This document shows, one piece after another, positions 9,376 to 16,781 of a stretch of DNA of 64,000 bases. The DNA comes from Labrys monachus. Its GTDB lineage: Bacteria > Pseudomonadota > Alphaproteobacteria > Rhizobiales > Labraceae. Location of the stretch: positions 1,569,501-1,633,500 of the forward strand of contig NZ_JAUSVK010000001.1 of NCBI RefSeq assembly GCF_030814655.1. Direction: 5' to 3'. Both the position numbers and the translations under genes were made by a program. The number at the start of each line of letters is the position of its first letter. Within the stretch, counting starts at the first letter, position 1. The notes beneath the pieces are model-generated. The model worked only from the letters and a program-made list of their open reading frames with translations. It was not told where the DNA came from and did not search any database.

Positions 9376-9894
9376 TTAGTCGGTGCCAGGTTCACCCTCC
9401 CCTGGATGGGGAGGGTCGGCCCGCAGGGCCGGGGTGGGGTGATGCGCAGCATCGGTGTGGTGTGGACTATCGACGGGATCGGACGGGATTCGATGAAGTC
9501 GCCGACGCTCAAACCGCGTCGGTGCGGCATGGAGGTCGCCATACAGCGCCGCATAGATGGTATCGAGGACACCTTCCAGATTGGAACGGACGTCGTCGTT
9601 CCAGAACCGGAGCACCCGATATCCCTGGCCTTCGAGGAAAGCCGCGCGCCGTGCATCATGGGAACGAGCGAGGGAGGAGCCGTGCTGGTCGCCGTCCAGT
9701 TCGATGATGAGGCCTGCATTGTGGCTGACGAAGTCGACGACGTAGCGATCGATCGGAGCCTGCCGCCGGAAATGGGTGCCGTGGAGCGGTATCCGTTCGA
9801 GATGGCGCCATAGAATCTGCTCGGGCGGCGTGGTGTTCGCTCGCAGGCGTTTGGCATTTGCGAGCCGGAAACGGGAGAGAGCGTCACCTTTCAT
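9376..9894 (-). CDS. DUF559 endonuclease-domain protein
   Basis: 172 aa. DUF559 proteins have a restriction-like (PD-D/E-xK) fold related to very-short-patch-repair nucleases; most have no assigned role. Seen here: FRLANAKRLRANTTPPEQIL, IPLHGTHFRRQAPIDRYVVD and LIIELDGDQH, followed by RVLRFWNDDV, all usual for the family. The ATG at 9894 is chosen because upstream sequence reads into a repeat. The last 20 or so codons are themselves made of repeat DNA (9391-9441). It sits inside the glyQ-glyS gap with a damaged sister copy next to it, suggesting a mobile origin. Confidence 0.85.
   Translation of the reverse strand: MKGDALSRFRLANAKRLRANTTPPEQILWRHLERIPLHGTHFRRQAPIDRYVVDFVSHNAGLIIELDGDQHGSSLARSHDARRAAFLEGQGYRVLRFWNDDVRSNLEGVLDTIYAALYGDLHAAPTRFERRRLHRIPSDPVDSPHHTDAAHHPTPALRADPPHPGEGEPGTD
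9391..9441 (-). repeat. Palindromic repeat, copy 1 (3' flank of intact DUF559 gene)
   Basis: Read on the minus strand it has two nested palindromes: GGCCCT-GC-GGGCC, and CCCTCCCCatccaggGGAGGG, ending in GTGAA. It lies within the 3' end of the DUF559 frame. Same orientation as copy 2, opposite to copies 3 and 4. Confidence 0.8.
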
Positions 9895-9921
9895 ACGATC
9901 TCCGTGTGGAATGGAACCGCA

Positions 9922-9963
9922 ACCCGCACCTTCCCTCGATGGGGAGCGTCGGGGTGGGGCGCC
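9922..9963 (-). repeat. Palindromic repeat, copy 2 (5' flank of intact DUF559 gene), degenerate
   Basis: Shorter relative of copy 1 (plus strand ACCTTCCCTCGATGGGGAG then GTCGGGGTGGGG), lacking the GGCCC hairpin. Located just upstream of the DUF559 start, in direct orientation with copy 1. Confidence 0.65.
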
Positions 9964-10030
9964 GTCTGGCGTCGTTTCGAACAATTGCATCTGGCTGCAG
10001 GGTTTCCAATAACATTGCCGCCGTAGAGCC

Positions 10031-10084
10031 GCCACCCCGCCCCGGCCCTACGGGCCGACCCTCCCCATTGAGGGGAGGGTGAAG
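10031..10084 (+). repeat. Palindromic repeat, copy 3 (at the breakpoint of the truncated DUF559 copy)
   Basis: CCACCCCGCCCCGGCCCTACGG continues into the CCCTCCCCattgAGGGGAGGG stem. It is a close inverted copy of copy 1 and abuts the point where the truncated DUF559 frame loses homology. Confidence 0.8.
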
Positions 10085-10093
10085 TGTGGCGCA

Positions 10094-10216
10094 TTTCGAG
10101 CCCTCCAGGGGAATCCGCTGCAAGGCATGCCAGAGTTTCTGTTCGGCTCCCGTGGTGTTCTCGCGTAGACGTCGAGCGCCGGCGCGGCGAAAGTCGGAAA
10201 TGGTTTTTCTCGTCAT
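10094..10216 (-). pseudogene. Truncated DUF559 nuclease remnant
   Basis: The first 41 codons of a second DUF559 gene, including FRRAGARRLRENTTGAEQKL and WHALQRIPLEGSK. They align residue for residue with the intact copy at 9376-9894 (FRLANAKRLRANTTPPEQIL, RHLERIPLHGTH). Homology stops after GSK, exactly where the family continues with FRRQ. The DNA then enters repeat copy 3. The catalytic region is missing, so this is a non-functional fragment. Confidence 0.75.
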
Positions 10217-10231
10217 TCCGCTCCCTTTCGG

Positions 10232-10283
10232 GCCACCCCACCCCGACGCTTCGCGTCGACCCTCCCCCTCCAGGGGAGGGTAG
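10232..10283 (+). repeat. Palindromic repeat, copy 4 (5' flank of truncated DUF559 copy)
   Basis: CCACCCCACCCCGACGCTTCGC then GTCGACCCTCCCCctccAGGGGAGGG. Here the first hairpin is GACGC-TT-GCGTC instead of GGCCC-GGGCC, but the second stem is conserved. It ends just before the glyQ stop and has the same orientation as copy 3. Confidence 0.8.
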
Positions 10284-10287
10284 CTCG

Positions 10288-11211
10288 TTAGGCGCCGCCG
10301 GCTGCGGTTTTTACCCAGGCTTCGCCGCACGCCTTGGCGAGCTCGCGCACGCGCAGGATGTAGCTCTGGCGTTCCGTCACGGAGATGGCGCCGCGGGCGT
10401 CGAGCAAGTTGAAGCGGTGGCTCGCCTTGATGCACTGGTCGTAGGCGGGCAAAGCGAGTTCGTGCCGGTCGCCCTTGTCGCCGGCGGCGAGCAGGGCCCG
10501 GCACTCCTTCTCGGCGTCGGCGAAGTGCTGCTTGAGCATGGCGATGTCGGCATGTTCGAAATTATGGCGTGAATATTCCTGCTCGGCCTGCAGGAAGACA
10601 TCGCCATAGGTGACCTTTTCGGCGCCTTCGCGGCCGTTGAAATTGAGGTCGTAGACATTCTCGACGCCCTGCACATACATGGCGAGCCGTTCGAGGCCGT
10701 AGGTGAGTTCGCCGGACACCGGGTTGCATTCCTGCCCCGCGACCTGCTGGAAATAGGTGAACTGCGACACTTCCATGCCGTCGCACCAGCATTCCCAGCC
10801 CAGGCCCCAGGCGCCGAGGGTGGGGCTTTCCCAATCGTCCTCGACGAAGCGGATGTCGTGCAGCAGCGGGTCGACGCCGATGGCGGCGAGCGATCCGAGA
10901 TAGAGCTCCTGGAGATCCGGCGGCGACGGCTTCAGGATGACCTGGAACTGGTAGTAATGCTGCAGACGATTGGGATTTTCGCCGTAGCGCCCGTCCTTCG
11001 GACGCCGGGAGGGCTGCACATAGGCCGCATGCCACGGCCTCGGGCCGAGCGAACGCAAGGTCGTGGCCGGATGGAAGGTGCCGGCGCCGACCTCCATGTC
11101 GTAGGGCTGCAGCACGACGCAGCCGTAATCGGCCCAATAGCGCTGCAGGGTCAGGATGAGGCCCTGGAAGGACCGTTCGGGGCGCATATGGGCGGGCAAG
11201 GCATCGGCCAT
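10288..11211 (-). CDS. glyQ: Glycyl-tRNA synthetase alpha subunit
   Basis: 307 aa, the usual length of the catalytic alpha chain, a class II aminoacyl-tRNA synthetase. It begins [20 protein letters not shown] and contains [20 protein letters not shown] and [20 protein letters not shown], all diagnostic. The ATG at 11211 fits family N-termini; further upstream codons have no conservation. A weak GCAGTGAA precedes it. It probably once formed a compact operon with glyS, now interrupted by the DUF559 block. Confidence 0.97.
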   Translation of the reverse strand: MADALPAHMRPERSFQGLILTLQRYWADYGCVVLQPYDMEVGAGTFHPATTLRSLGPRPWHAAYVQPSRRPKDGRYGENPNRLQHYYQFQVILKPSPPDLQELYLGSLAAIGVDPLLHDIRFVEDDWESPTLGAWGLGWECWCDGMEVSQFTYFQQVAGQECNPVSGELTYGLERLAMYVQGVENVYDLNFNGREGAEKVTYGDVFLQAEQEYSRHNFEHADIAMLKQHFADAEKECRALLAAGDKGDRHELALPAYDQCIKASHRFNLLDARGAISVTERQSYILRVRELAKACGEAWVKTAAGGA

Positions 11212-11436
11212 TTCACTGCTCGGGCTTGGTCGTTGTCGTCGTCCCGGCCGAAGCCCCGGACGACGGGCCACACCCTTAGAGCAAGATCGAAACAGGGGAA
11301 ACCGGATTCTGAATAGCGCCGGCGCCGCTTCCGCCGTGCCGAGGGATGTGTGCCGGCCCGCACATCCTTCCGGGGCCGGTCATGGGACTTTCGAGGGACG
11401 GGAACGGATGGCGTTCCGCAATTTGGGAGAAATGCC

Positions 11437-11832
11437 ATGGACAAGCGATTTCATCTGCGCGGCGGCCTCGTCGCAGCCCTCGTCATCGGCGCGCTCGCGG
11501 TTTCCTCCGCATCGGCCTCCGCGGCGACCACCGGCCGTTCCGGAAATTCGCCGGGAGGCTCCTCGCCCGGCGGCTCAACGTCCTCCGGCGGCCATAGCGG
11601 CGGCGATACATCCGCACTGGTCATCGTCACGGGCAATTGTCCGCCCGGCATCGCCGCCGGACGCTGCGGCCATCGCGGGCCGCCGGTCGTCAGGATCCGC
11701 GACCGGGCCGTGACCGGATCGCATTGCGACGTCTATGAATGGCAGCACGTCATCCTGTCCGACGGAACGATCGTCGAAGATCGCAGCCTGCCGATGCGCC
11801 GGGCATGCAGGATCGTGCAGGACGAAGACTGA
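11437..11832 (+). CDS. Hypothetical secreted protein
   Basis: 131 aa, no family recognised. Residues 1-30 look like a Sec signal peptide (basic MDKRFHLRGG, hydrophobic core, cleavage near ASA-AT). A low-complexity Gly/Ser linker follows (GNSPGGSSPGGSTSSGGHSG), then a C-terminal domain with four cysteines (NCPPG, GRCG, SHCD, RRAC) that could form two disulfides in the periplasm. The ATG follows GGGAGA at good spacing; an in-frame start at 11350 would destroy the signal peptide. It is divergent from glyQ. Confidence 0.65.
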   Translation: MDKRFHLRGGLVAALVIGALAVSSASASAATTGRSGNSPGGSSPGGSTSSGGHSGGDTSALVIVTGNCPPGIAAGRCGHRGPPVVRIRDRAVTGSHCDVYEWQHVILSDGTIVEDRSLPMRRACRIVQDED

Positions 11833-11918
11833 ACGGGCCGGCGACAGCCACCGGCGTTCGTCGCACCCATTCCAGGCCGGACGGGCCGCCGGATCGGCGC
11901 CCCGCAACGGGCATCAGG

Positions 11919-12092
11919 CTATTCGGGGCGCCAGACGCCGCTCCTGGGGTCTCGCCGGAGATTGACGGCCTCCTGCCTCACGGGCTGAGGCTTGTAGAGC
12001 TCGCGGTTGATCCTGTCCCATTCCCGCTTGATGAGGCGCAGGAGGATCACGGTGCCGACGAAGCCGGCGAGTGCGAGAACGACAGGGTGCAT
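11919..12092 (-). CDS. Small single-pass membrane protein, hypothetical
   Basis: 57 aa. One N-terminal transmembrane helix (VVLALAGFVGTVILLRL) is followed by a basic, charged tail ending RDPRSGVWRPE. No family is recognised, but similar short proteins sit beside S49 peptidase genes in rhizobial genomes. It begins with ATG about 30 bases downstream of the S49 peptidase stop on the same strand, so the two may be cotranscribed. Confidence 0.6.
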   Translation of the reverse strand: MHPVVLALAGFVGTVILLRLIKREWDRINRELYKPQPVRQEAVNLRRDPRSGVWRPE

Positions 12093-12121
12093 GGCAGGCC
12101 CTCTGTTTGACACATTGGTGA

Positions 12122-13060
12122 CTATAGACCGAAACGCGAGCGAATTGCACGCGCTTCGATGGCGGCGAGCAATCCTTCCGCCCATTGCTCGCTTTGGGCG
12201 GCCGCAAGGCCGGTCCCCAGCCCGAGACGGCGGCTCAGGAAGCCGCGCGGCTCCGACACCGGCTTGAAGCGGACCTTCTCGCCGAAACGCCGGCGCAGGG
12301 TCGAGCGGATGTCGCCGATGCCGTCGGCGAGGCCCAGTTCGATCGCGCGCGAGGCGAGCCAGAACTCGCCGGTGAACAGGACGTCGTCCGCTCCCTTCAG
12401 CTTGGCGCCGCGCCGCTCCTTGACGAGCGCGATGAAGATGTCGTGCACGTCCCGCTGCAAGGCGAGGAGCCTGTCGACGTCTTCCTGCTTTTCCGGCCGG
12501 AAGGGGTCGAGCATCGTCTTGGAGCGGCCGGCCGTGTGGACGCGCCGCTCGATGCCCAGCTTGTCGATCAGCCGGTCGAAGCCGAAGGAGGCGGAGACCA
12601 CGCCGATCGAGCCGATGATCGATGTGGGATCGGCGATGATCTCGTCGGCGGCGCAGGCGATCATGTAACCGCCAGAGGCCGCGACATCCTCGACGAAGGC
12701 GAAGACGGGAAGCTTCTTCTCCTCGGCCAGCGCCCGGATGCGCCGCATGATCAGGTGGGATTGGGCGGGCGAGCCGCCCGGCGAATTGATGACCAACGCG
12801 ACCGCGCTGGCACCCTTCACCCGGAAGGCGCCGTCGATCGTCTTCTCCAGCCTGGCGATGTTCAGGCCGCCGCCGAAGCGCGAGGCGGCGCTGATGGCGC
12901 CGGAGAGGTGGAGCACGGCGACCACGGGCGCCCGGCGGCGCCATTTCTCCGGCACGAGGGCGAGGAGCGGCGCCAGCATGCGCCGCACCGGTCCAGCTTT
13001 CGAAACCTTGGTGGAAGAGGGGGAATCCGGGGAAAGGGTGTCGGTGATCGTCGGGGACAA
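12122..13060 (-). CDS. S49-family signal peptide peptidase (SppA-like)
   Basis: Serine protease that degrades cleaved signal peptides in the membrane. About 312 aa from the chosen TTG, or 285 aa from an ATG at 12979; the short, single-domain SppA type. Visible are VVAVLHLSGAIS, the oxyanion segment INSPGGSP, the nucleophile region AASGGYMIACAADEI (Ser in ASGG) and a candidate catalytic Lys in RSKTMLDPFRPEK. TTG at 13060 is preceded by AAGGA at usable spacing, while the internal ATG has no visible ribosome site, so the exact start is uncertain. Neighbours glyQ/glyS and (further away) the methyltransferase/ispB genes suit a Rhizobiales backbone. Confidence 0.85.
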   Translation of the reverse strand: MSPTITDTLSPDSPSSTKVSKAGPVRRMLAPLLALVPEKWRRRAPVVAVLHLSGAISAASRFGGGLNIARLEKTIDGAFRVKGASAVALVINSPGGSPAQSHLIMRRIRALAEEKKLPVFAFVEDVAASGGYMIACAADEIIADPTSIIGSIGVVSASFGFDRLIDKLGIERRVHTAGRSKTMLDPFRPEKQEDVDRLLALQRDVHDIFIALVKERRGAKLKGADDVLFTGEFWLASRAIELGLADGIGDIRSTLRRRFGEKVRFKPVSEPRGFLSRRLGLGTGLAAAQSEQWAEGLLAAIEARAIRSRFGL

Positions 13061-13512
13061 CGCGTTTCCGTCCTTGCAACAGGAGCGCCGTCGGGGGCGC
13101 CCGCCGATCAATATAGGGATCGAATCCCCTTCGCAGAAGGAGGGCCCCGCCTCCGCGATGTCCCGGCCGAACCTCGCCGGCATCGCGAGGCGCCGTTCAT
13201 GCCGGTGAACGCCGCATGAATGTATCGATCAAGCCACGTTCAACTATGAATAGGAATAGTTGCGGTATGGATGTATGATGTCTGCAGAGGTGACAAGGTT
13301 CCATAATATATCGCTTGACTGTCTTGCCGGCGACGTGCCGGCCGGCACGTGCGAACTTTTCGGCATTTCGTGCGGAGACTTTGCCGATCCAAGGAGGGCG
13401 GGAATCCGAAAACGAGAGAGTCGGCGATCTCGGATCGAGGCGCCGGCTGCAGCGGGGGGCCTGAATCGGGTTCGACCAGGCCTTCATATCGGCAATAGCA
13501 AAGGAGGCTAGA
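13061..13512. other. Non-coding stretch between S49 peptidase and secreted protein
   Basis: About 450 bases. The left part is the divergent upstream region of the peptidase. The part near 13210-13320 is locally AT-rich compared with its surroundings, consistent with promoters for the gene at 13513. No RNA gene or convincing protein frame was seen. Confidence 0.5.
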
Positions 13513-13851
13513 ATGTTTCGTAAGCTCGTCTTCGCTGTTACCCTGGCGCTCGGCATGGGCAGCGGCGCCCTCGCCGTCACGAATGCGCAGGCGGCCGTCA
13601 TCCATCCGGCGGCCAGCAATGCGCTCGTCCAGGCGATCGAACAGACCGGACCCGCCCCGGCGGCCACGGACGTGCAGTATCGGCGCCACTATGGTTACCG
13701 TCATGGCTACCGTCATTACGGCTATGGCTATCACCGCCGCGGCTACGGCTATCGTCACGGCTATTACGGGCACCGGCGTTGCCGCTGGGTAAACCGCAGG
13801 GTCTATTACCGGCACCGCGTGGTCTGGGTCCGTCGTCGCGTCTGCTGGTGA
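13513..13851 (+). CDS. His/Tyr/Arg-rich secreted protein
   Basis: 112 aa. The start is fixed by a near-perfect ribosome site (AAAGGAGG) seven bases before the ATG. Residues 1-28 are a signal peptide ending NAQA. The C-terminal half is a low-complexity run of Gly-Tyr-His-Arg units (for example YGYRHGYRHYGYGYHRR) followed by an Arg-rich tail with two cysteines. Such proteins are common in alphaproteobacteria and have no firm function. Metal binding through His or cell-surface interaction is possible but only inferred. Confidence 0.75.
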   Translation: MFRKLVFAVTLALGMGSGALAVTNAQAAVIHPAASNALVQAIEQTGPAPAATDVQYRRHYGYRHGYRHYGYGYHRRGYGYRHGYYGHRRCRWVNRRVYYRHRVVWVRRRVCW

Positions 13852-13871
13852 TCCCCGCACGGTAAGACAGG

Positions 13872-13890
13872 GGGCGACCGCCGGTCGCCC
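13872..13890 (+). terminator. Hairpin after the His/Tyr/Arg-rich gene
   Basis: GGGCGACC-GCC-GGTCGCCC is a perfect eight-base stem 20 bases after the stop. No T-run follows, so Rho-independent termination is plausible but weak. Confidence 0.45.
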
Positions 13891-13974
13891 TCCACCAAGC
13901 CGACTATGGCATTTTCAGAAAAGCCGATCGAATTTCGATTAAGAAAACGCGTCAAAACAATGCGTTAATTTGCG

Positions 13975-14736
13975 TTACGAGATGCTCTCGCCGCCGTCGA
14001 CGACGAGGGCATGGCCGGTGACGAAGGAGGAGCGGTCGGAGACGAGGAAGAGGATGGCCTCGGCGATCTCCTCGGCGCTGGCCCAGCGTCCCATCGGGAT
14101 CTTGTCACGGACATAGGCCTCGATCGCGCCCCGGCCGCCCATCTGGGCGATGAAGGGGTCGTTGAACGGGGTATCCACCCAGCCGGGGCACAGCGCGTTC
14201 ACCCGCACCCCGTAGCGGGCATAGTCGATAGCCATCTGCCTGGTCATCGCCACGATGGCGTGCTTGGACGTCGCATAGGCGATCATCTCGCGGTCGAAGA
14301 AGACGCCCGAATTGGAGGCGGTGTTGAGGATGACGCCGCGGCCCGCCGCCATCATGGCCGGCATCGCCAGCTTGGCGGTATGGAAATGGGCGCGGACGTT
14401 CACCCGCCAGGAAGCATCCATCGCCGCGAGCGTCACCTCGGTGAGCGGGCCGCCGACCTGGATGCCGGCATGGTTGTGCAGGATGTCGATGCGGCCGTGC
14501 TTTGCGAGCGTCGACCGGATCAGTCTCTCGACCGCATCGTCGTCGTCCACGTCGGTCGCCACGGCTTCGGCACGCCCGCCCTGCGACAGGATCCGGCCGG
14601 CCGTCTCCTCGCCGGCCGCGGCGTTGCGATCGGCGACGACGACATGGGCGCCCTCGCGCGCCATGGCGAGGGCGCCCGCACGGCCGATGCCGGAACCCGC
14701 GCCGGTGACGATGGCGATGCGGTCTTGCAGGATCAT
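13975..14736 (-). CDS. SDR-family NAD(P)-dependent oxidoreductase
   Basis: Classical short-chain dehydrogenase, 253 aa. The cofactor motif TGAGSGIG lies near residue 12, NHAG takes the place of the more usual NNAG, the catalytic Ser is in NTASNSG, and the Tyr-x3-Lys pair is in AYATSKHA; PGWVDTPF follows. The ATG at 14736 is preferred because GAGAGAA lies eight bases upstream; another ATG 18 bases earlier has no such site. It is last in the second transporter operon (52 bases after the PotC-like permease), so it probably oxidises or reduces the imported compound. Confidence 0.88.
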   Translation of the reverse strand: MILQDRIAIVTGAGSGIGRAGALAMAREGAHVVVADRNAAAGEETAGRILSQGGRAEAVATDVDDDDAVERLIRSTLAKHGRIDILHNHAGIQVGGPLTEVTLAAMDASWRVNVRAHFHTAKLAMPAMMAAGRGVILNTASNSGVFFDREMIAYATSKHAIVAMTRQMAIDYARYGVRVNALCPGWVDTPFNDPFIAQMGGRGAIEAYVRDKIPMGRWASAEEIAEAILFLVSDRSSFVTGHALVVDGGESIS

Positions 14737-14788
14737 GGATTTTCTCTCGGGCATGGGCTGGAGGGCTGGCGCCTGCGAAAGGCGTTCT

Positions 14789-15592
14789 TCAACTGCGCCG
14801 GCGCAGCAGGGCCTGCGCCACGAGAACCATCGCCACGGAGGCGATGAGGACGATGGTGGCGATGGCGTTGATCTCGGGCGTCACGCCGCGCCGGATCGAG
14901 GCGAAGATGTAGATCGGCAGCGTGGTCTGCGCGCCGGCGACGAAGAAGGCGATGATGAAATCGTCGAAGGAGAAGGTGAAGGCGAGCAGCAGCCCGGCGA
15001 GGATGGCGGGGAAGATCTGCGGCAGGACGATCGAGCGGAAGGTGGTCAGCGGGGTGGCGTAGAGATCGCTCGAAGCCTCGACGAGGTCGCGGCTGAGGCT
15101 GCCGAGGCGCGCCCTGACGATCATGGTGACCAGCGCCATCGAGAACAGGCCGTGAGCGGCGATGATCGAGCTGTAGCCGAGGCCGAGCCGGGGCGGGTTC
15201 GGCCCGGGCCAGGCCGAGGCCAGCAGCGGATTGACGGCGGCGAACAGCGCCACCAGCGCCACCAGCGTGGCGATGCCGATGACGACGCCCGGCACCACGA
15301 TCGCGGCGCCGAACAGGGCGTCGAACACCGCGCGGGTCCTGGGGCCGACGCGCGCCAGGCCGAGCGCGGCCGACGTGCCGAAGACCGCGGCGAGGACGGC
15401 GCTGGTCGAGGCCACGATCAGCGTGTTCTGCAGCGCTTCCACCAGGAACGGGTTGGACAGCGCCGTGCCATACCACCGGAACGAGAAGCCGACGATCTCG
15501 CTGGCGTTGCGGCCGGCGTTGAAGGAGAACAGCACGACCAGCGCGATCGGCAGATAAAGAAAGCCGAAGACGGCGATGACGAAGGCGCGCAT
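14789..15592 (-). CDS. ABC transporter permease, PotC-like (second system)
   Basis: 267 aa with about six membrane segments. The N-terminus is MRAFVIAVFGFLYLPIALVV, typical of PotC. The EAA-type loop is EASSDLYATPLTTFRSIVLP. It follows the PotB-like permease 30 bases downstream on the minus strand. Confidence 0.9.
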   Translation of the reverse strand: MRAFVIAVFGFLYLPIALVVLFSFNAGRNASEIVGFSFRWYGTALSNPFLVEALQNTLIVASTSAVLAAVFGTSAALGLARVGPRTRAVFDALFGAAIVVPGVVIGIATLVALVALFAAVNPLLASAWPGPNPPRLGLGYSSIIAAHGLFSMALVTMIVRARLGSLSRDLVEASSDLYATPLTTFRSIVLPQIFPAILAGLLLAFTFSFDDFIIAFFVAGAQTTLPIYIFASIRRGVTPEINAIATIVLIASVAMVLVAQALLRRRS

Positions 15593-15622
15593 CAGACGAG
15601 ATCCACTAGATGAGGTCCACCC

Positions 15623-16552
15623 TTAGATGAGGTCCACTTGGCGCGCGCCCGAAATCCGTGCCGTGACCCTGTTGGCGACCAGCAGGACCAGCACCGAGGC
15701 CACCACCAGCGTCACCGCGATGGCCGAACCGAAGGGCCAGTTGCGCGACTGCAGGAAGAGGTCGACGAGGGCGTTGCCGATGAAGAAGACCTTGCCGCCG
15801 CCCAGGAGGGTCGGGATCAGGTACTCGCCGAGCAGCAGGATCGTCACCAGCGAGATGCCGGTCATCACCCCGGGCAGGGAGAGCGGCAGCGTCACGCCGA
15901 GGAAGGTCGAGACCGGCGTGGCGCCGAGATCCGCCGAGGCTTCGAGCAGGCGCCTGTCGAGCCGCTCGAGGCTGACATAGATCGGCAGGATCATCAGCGG
16001 CAGATAGCCGTAGACGATGCCGAGCATCACCGAGCCCGGCGTGTTCAGGAGCCTGACGTCGGGAATGCCGATGAGGTCGAGAAAGGCGGGTATGCCGCGC
16101 GCTCCGAGGATATACATCCAGGCATAGGTGCGCATCAGCAGGCTGGTCCAGAACGGGATCACCACCAAAGCGAGCAGGATGAGGCGCCGGCGCGGCGACA
16201 CCCGCAAGGCAAGGTAATAGGCGACGGGATAGGCGACGAGCAGGCAGGCGAGCGCACCGGCGGGCGCCAGCACCATGGTGTTCCAGAAGGCGGTCGAGCG
16301 GGCGCCGAGATTGGCATATTGCGCCAGGGTGAAGGCCGCCTGGTAGCCTCCTTCGGGCGCACGCAGGCCGACGCTGAAGACGATCACGGCGATGAACGGC
16401 AGCACAAGGAAGACCACCAGCCACGCCGTCGCCGGCGCGAGGAGCAGGGTGGTCACGAGGGTGCGGCGTGCGGTAGCGGTGGCCACGGGGCGGGGTGTCC
16501 TGGTGTGGTCGGTCAGTCTGTGTGGGTCCCGGCGGAGCCGGACGCGGCGCAT
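15623..16552 (-). CDS. ABC transporter permease, PotB-like (second system)
   Basis: 309 aa from the ATG at 16552. The frame stays open further upstream into repeat DNA, but hydrophobic family-like sequence begins only around TLLLAPATAWLVVFLVLPF. A GTG at 16486 is the alternative start. The EAA loop reads EASADLGATPVSTFLGVTLP. It pairs with the PotC-like gene downstream and lies about 230 bases after the binding-protein gene; that gap carries an inverted repeat pair. Confidence 0.87.
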   Translation of the reverse strand: MRRVRLRRDPHRLTDHTRTPRPVATATARRTLVTTLLLAPATAWLVVFLVLPFIAVIVFSVGLRAPEGGYQAAFTLAQYANLGARSTAFWNTMVLAPAGALACLLVAYPVAYYLALRVSPRRRLILLALVVIPFWTSLLMRTYAWMYILGARGIPAFLDLIGIPDVRLLNTPGSVMLGIVYGYLPLMILPIYVSLERLDRRLLEASADLGATPVSTFLGVTLPLSLPGVMTGISLVTILLLGEYLIPTLLGGGKVFFIGNALVDLFLQSRNWPFGSAIAVTLVVASVLVLLVANRVTARISGARQVDLI

Positions 16553-16613
16553 ATTTCCGGGGAAGGCGGCGGGGTGTCCATAGGCGCAGGGCATGCAAGA
16601 AATGGCGCAATTT

Positions 16614-16757
16614 CCTTCTCCCGGGCGGGAAGAGGTGGCGCGTAGCGCCGGATGAGGGACTGGCATTCGACAATTCCAGCGCAACTATCGAGCTGTCTTC
16701 GTCGACGTCCAGACCCTCATCCCCCCGCCGGGACCTTCTCCCAAACGGGAGAGAAGG
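16614..16757. repeat. Pair of inverted REP-like elements
   Basis: The left element (16614-16658) begins CCTTCTCCC and ends GGATGAGGG. The right element (16714-16757), read on the minus strand, also begins CCTTCTC and ends GGATGAGGG. Each contains its own short stem, and together they form a large inverted repeat with a spacer of about 55 bases. They lie between the binding-protein and permease genes of an operon and might reduce downstream expression or stabilise the upstream mRNA. Confidence 0.7.
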
Positions 16758-16781
16758 CCGTTGAAATGCCCGTTTTGAGGC

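Noticed and set aside
9391-10283. CRISPR array
   Set aside because: The repeats are few, palindromic, in two orientations and separated by gene-sized segments, with no cas genes.
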